A stretch of DNA of 64,000 nt from Promineifilum sp. (GTDB taxonomy: Bacteria; Chloroflexota; Anaerolineae; Promineifilales; Promineifilaceae). Of this stretch, positions 61,985 to 64,000 are shown piece by piece. Both the position numbers and the translations under genes were made by a program. The stretch covers positions 27,565 to 91,564 of the forward strand of contig JACFOH010000004.1 in NCBI GenBank assembly GCA_019454405.1, written 5' to 3'. Every line of letters starts with the position of its first letter. Position 1 is the first letter of the stretch. The notes under the pieces are model-generated. The model saw only the letters and a program-made list of their open reading frames with translations. It was not told where the DNA came from and ran no database searches.

Positions 61985-62686
61985 TCAATGTCTCCACGGC
62001 TCAGCCACGATCTGCCCATCGCGAACGCTGGCTTGCTCCGGAACAGAAGCCGCGTGGCTGTCATCAGGCGCCACAGCGATCTGGTCGCCGATGCGCAATT
62101 GCGTCGGGTTCAAATCAAGCGCGCAGATCATCGCCGCCGAATCGCCTCCTGCTCCAGCATGAACCATCCCGCGCAGCCTGCCCCAGACGACAACGTTGCC
62201 TGTGGCGATCACCTGCGCGCCGGGGTTCACATCACCCAAAATAATAACATGGCCTTCGTGTACCACCGATCGGCCGGAACGCACGGTCTCATGCAGGAAA
62301 AGCGCGTTAGCAACGGGCAATTCCTTCGTCCCGCTGTCCTTGCCGTTGGGCACGGTCGCCATCGCGTTGCCCTCCAGATCTGTGGCGCTGCCCGACAAGC
62401 GCGTCGCCAATCCTATCTCGCGGGCTTTTTCGCGCGTCTCACTGTCATCGGCGATGACCGCCCACAAAGTCAGTCCCTGGTCATCAAACAACGCCTGCAG
62501 GCCAGCCAGTTGTTCGTCATTCATGGGGCGCCGGCCGATCTCCAGAGCGATGCGGCTACCTTGCAGGAAGTCGCGTTTCTTGTCCAGCTCGCGACGCAAC
62601 CCCTCGTAAACGGCAAAGTCCGGGTGATCCGTCACCCGGATGAGCAAGCCATCGCGATTTCCCTTGATCTCGATTTGCCGTCCCAC
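61985..62686 (-). CDS. minC: septum site-determining protein MinC
   Basis: About 233 residues from GTG 62686, where the protein begins GRQIEIKGNRDGLLIRV as other MinC proteins do. The frame is open to an ATG at 62788, but that adds 34 non-family residues with three cysteines in a row. The N-terminal FtsZ-inhibiting domain spans about 1-95. The C-terminal beta-helix (about 125-220) has HVIILGDVNPGAQVIATGNVVVWGRLRGMVHAGAGGD-type repeats, which bind MinD. Blocks Z-ring assembly away from mid-cell. No ribosome site close to the GTG is evident, so the exact start is uncertain. Confidence 0.9.
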   Translation of the reverse strand: MGRQIEIKGNRDGLLIRVTDHPDFAVYEGLRRELDKKRDFLQGSRIALEIGRRPMNDEQLAGLQALFDDQGLTLWAVIADDSETREKAREIGLATRLSGSATDLEGNAMATVPNGKDSGTKELPVANALFLHETVRSGRSVVHEGHVIILGDVNPGAQVIATGNVVVWGRLRGMVHAGAGGDSAAMICALDLNPTQLRIGDQIAVAPDDSHAASVPEQASVRDGQIVAEPWRH

Positions 62687-62751
62687 GTATGTCCGATGGG
62701 ACCTCCCTAGGCCCAGGATCGGTCCTATTCGACCCCCAAATCCTGGAAGAA

Positions 62752-62771
62752 TTGTTGAAATAATACAACAA
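62752..62771. promoter_or_regulatory. inverted repeat upstream of minC
   Basis: TTGTTG (62752-62757), eight AT-rich bases, CAACAA (62766-62771). It lies about 65 bases before the likely minC GTG, within the shared region between minC and the protease gene. It could be a repressor site or a leader hairpin. Confidence 0.4.
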
Positions 62772-62826
62772 CATCTATTTGATGGCAAGCGAAGCGGCAG
62801 AGACGCCCCATTTCACCGGCTCAAGG

Positions 62827-62857
62827 TTGACAAACATGACATAACCCATTATATAAT
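62827..62857 (+). promoter_or_regulatory. promoter of the HtrA-type gene, with a symmetrical -10
   Basis: TTGACA (62827-62832), 17 bases, TATATA (62850-62855), merging with TATAAT (62852-62857). The -10 region ATTATATAAT is a perfect palindrome and reads as TATAAT on the minus strand as well, facing minC. Both directions may therefore start here. Confidence 0.7.
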
Positions 62858-62960
62858 AGCGGCTAATATCCAGCTTGAGCACACGCCATACGATAACGCC
62901 AATTCACGCTCAGCTACCATCGCTTTATCGTCATAACTGTAGTCTCAATGGAGGAGAATG

Positions 62961-64000
62961 ATGAAACGATCGCTGTCCGTACTGTTCCTGTTGCTGTCTT
63001 CGGCACTGCTGTTGTTAACCGCCTGTGAATTCAGCGCCAGCACTGCCAATATCAAGAGCGCCACGCTGGCCAAGGATCCGGACGGGAAACAGGCGGCCAC
63101 GACCTTCGAGACGAACGAGCCGTTTTATCTCATCGTCGATCTGGCCAACGCGCCCGACTCAACCACGGTCAAAGCCATCTGGTATGCCGTAGATGTGGGC
63201 AGTGTCGCGCCGCCCAATACACTCATCGACCAGAACTCCATTCAGACCGGCAGCGGTATCGTGACCTTCGATTTGACGCCCAGTGGTCAGTGGGCGCCGG
63301 GCACGTACAAGGTAGAGTTGTATCTGAACGACGAGCTAAATCAGACGCTCAACATTACGGTCAACGGCGAAATAATCCAGGCCGCCCCGGAACCGACGGC
63401 CGAACCGGCTGCAACCGAAGCTCCGGCCGTCGCCAACGCACCCCAGAATGCAGCGACATCACTGGACGACGTCCGCGCAGCCACCATCCGCATCCGTGCC
63501 CAGGGCACCTTCCTCGACCCATCATATGGGGAGATGACCAACGCCAGGGGCCAGGGGTCGGGCTTCATCATCGATCCATCGGGCATCGCCGTGACAAACA
63601 ACCACGTTGTCACGGGATCGGCATTCCTGCAGGTCTATGTTGAGGGCGAAGATCGTCCACGCAACGCCAAGATTCTGGGCGTATCCGAATGCTCAGATCT
63701 GGCTGTCATCGATATCGAAGGCGATGGCTTCCCAGTTCTTCCATGGCGAGACGAGCCGGTCAATGTAGGACTCGACGTCTACGCGGCCGGATTCCCGTTT
63801 TTCGCCAATGAAGAGTTCACCCTGACGCGAGGCGTTGTCTCCAAGGCCAGGGCCGACGGCGAGACGAACTGGGCCTCGATCGACCATGTTCTGGAAGTCG
63901 ACGCCACTGTCAACCCCGGCAACTCCGGCGGGCCGCTGGTCGATATGAACGGTCGCGTCGTAGGCGTTAATTACGCCGGCAACGATCAGACCAGCCAGTA
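62961..64000 (+). CDS. HtrA/DegP-type S1C serine protease, lipoprotein (3' end cut by window)
   Basis: 346 codons visible, open to the window edge. ATG 62961 lies four bases after GGAGGAG; the ATG three bases earlier is too close. Signal segment with lipobox LLTAC (Cys22). Residues 30-130 form a beta-rich domain of unknown type (TFETNEPFYLIVDLA, GQWAPGTYKVELYLND). A Pro/Ala linker leads to the trypsin-like core. The catalytic triad is complete: His215 in TNNHVV, Asp246 in CSDLAVI and Ser322 in NPGNSGGPL. PDZ domains, if any, lie beyond the edge. Acts on damaged exported proteins. Divergent from minC. Confidence 0.93.
   Translation, partial: MKRSLSVLFLLLSSALLLLTACEFSASTANIKSATLAKDPDGKQAATTFETNEPFYLIVDLANAPDSTTVKAIWYAVDVGSVAPPNTLIDQNSIQTGSGIVTFDLTPSGQWAPGTYKVELYLNDELNQTLNITVNGEIIQAAPEPTAEPAATEAPAVANAPQNAATSLDDVRAATIRIRAQGTFLDPSYGEMTNARGQGSGFIIDPSGIAVTNNHVVTGSAFLQVYVEGEDRPRNAKILGVSECSDLAVIDIEGDGFPVLPWRDEPVNVGLDVYAAGFPFFANEEFTLTRGVVSKARADGETNWASIDHVLEVDATVNPGNSGGPLVDMNGRVVGVNYAGNDQTSQ

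Overview
The window is about 64 kb of chromosomal sequence (roughly 58-60% G+C by eye) from a bacterium. It is most probably a member of the Chloroflexota, Anaerolineae/Caldilineae or a relative such as Promineifilum. This placement is an inference. It rests on lipoproteins with Thr/Pro-rich TPT-type linkers, a GyrB without the proteobacterial insert, a MinCDE-RodA block, AidB-like acyl-CoA dehydrogenase and CaiB genes, and a TIGR03960-type radical SAM protein. I see no rRNA operon, insertion sequence, prophage or CRISPR array. One tRNA gene (Arg-UCU) is present. Genes are densely packed, often with 4-bp ATGA overlaps.

Layout. 1-7.7 kb: a cut-off DUF433 antitoxin-type gene, adenine deaminase, prolyl-tRNA synthetase, a 5'-truncated quinone oxidoreductase remnant, a purine-type phosphoribosyltransferase, an orphan hydantoinase B and an EamA exporter. 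7.8-13 kb: cell-envelope proteins, namely a membrane protein with three RanBP2-pattern zinc fingers, a VanY-like peptidase, a CapA-like phosphoesterase and an M28 peptidase. 13-18 kb: an operon for surface glycans (GT2, GT39-type, YfhO). 18-23 kb: a membrane protein coupled to gyrB, and a Na/Pi cotransporter. 23-25.6 kb: padR-modA-modB without modC. 25.7-33 kb: a nuclease lipoprotein, a small kinase, a YbaK deacylase, a glutamine amidotransferase, ribosomal protein L19 with a structured leader, the NAD(P)HX repair enzyme, tRNA-Arg and an unrecognised two-gene winged-helix module.

33-38.4 kb: a GntR/UTRA regulator followed by a YgeY-like hydrolase, a YgeW-like carbamoyltransferase, carbamate kinase and a threonine-synthase-like PLP enzyme. 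Together they form a compact catabolic operon resembling the E. coli ygeX-ygeY-ygeW-yqeA genes. It would release ammonia and carbamoyl phosphate from an unknown substrate and make ATP. 38.4-41.3 kb: two membrane proteins and a Nudix hydrolase. 41.9-54.4 kb: a long plus-strand run with PEP carboxylase, an MBL hydrolase, a CaiB-type CoA-transferase, an AidB-like acyl-CoA dehydrogenase, an amidase, MazG, an SDR-MaoC fusion for beta-oxidation and a sulfotransferase. 54.4-62.7 kb: a minus-strand run minC-minD-minE-rodA-gltX-glnS-radical SAM, linking division-site placement, wall elongation and aminoacylation. 62.96 kb to the end: a divergent HtrA-type lipoprotein protease cut off by the window.

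The features most worth following up are the unrecognised winged-helix pair, the yge-like operon with its likely operator, the zinc-finger membrane protein, a 15-bp tandem repeat that duplicates the last codons and stop of the NAD(P)HX repair gene, and the structured rplS leader. All functional calls come from reading motifs by eye; no database search was run.
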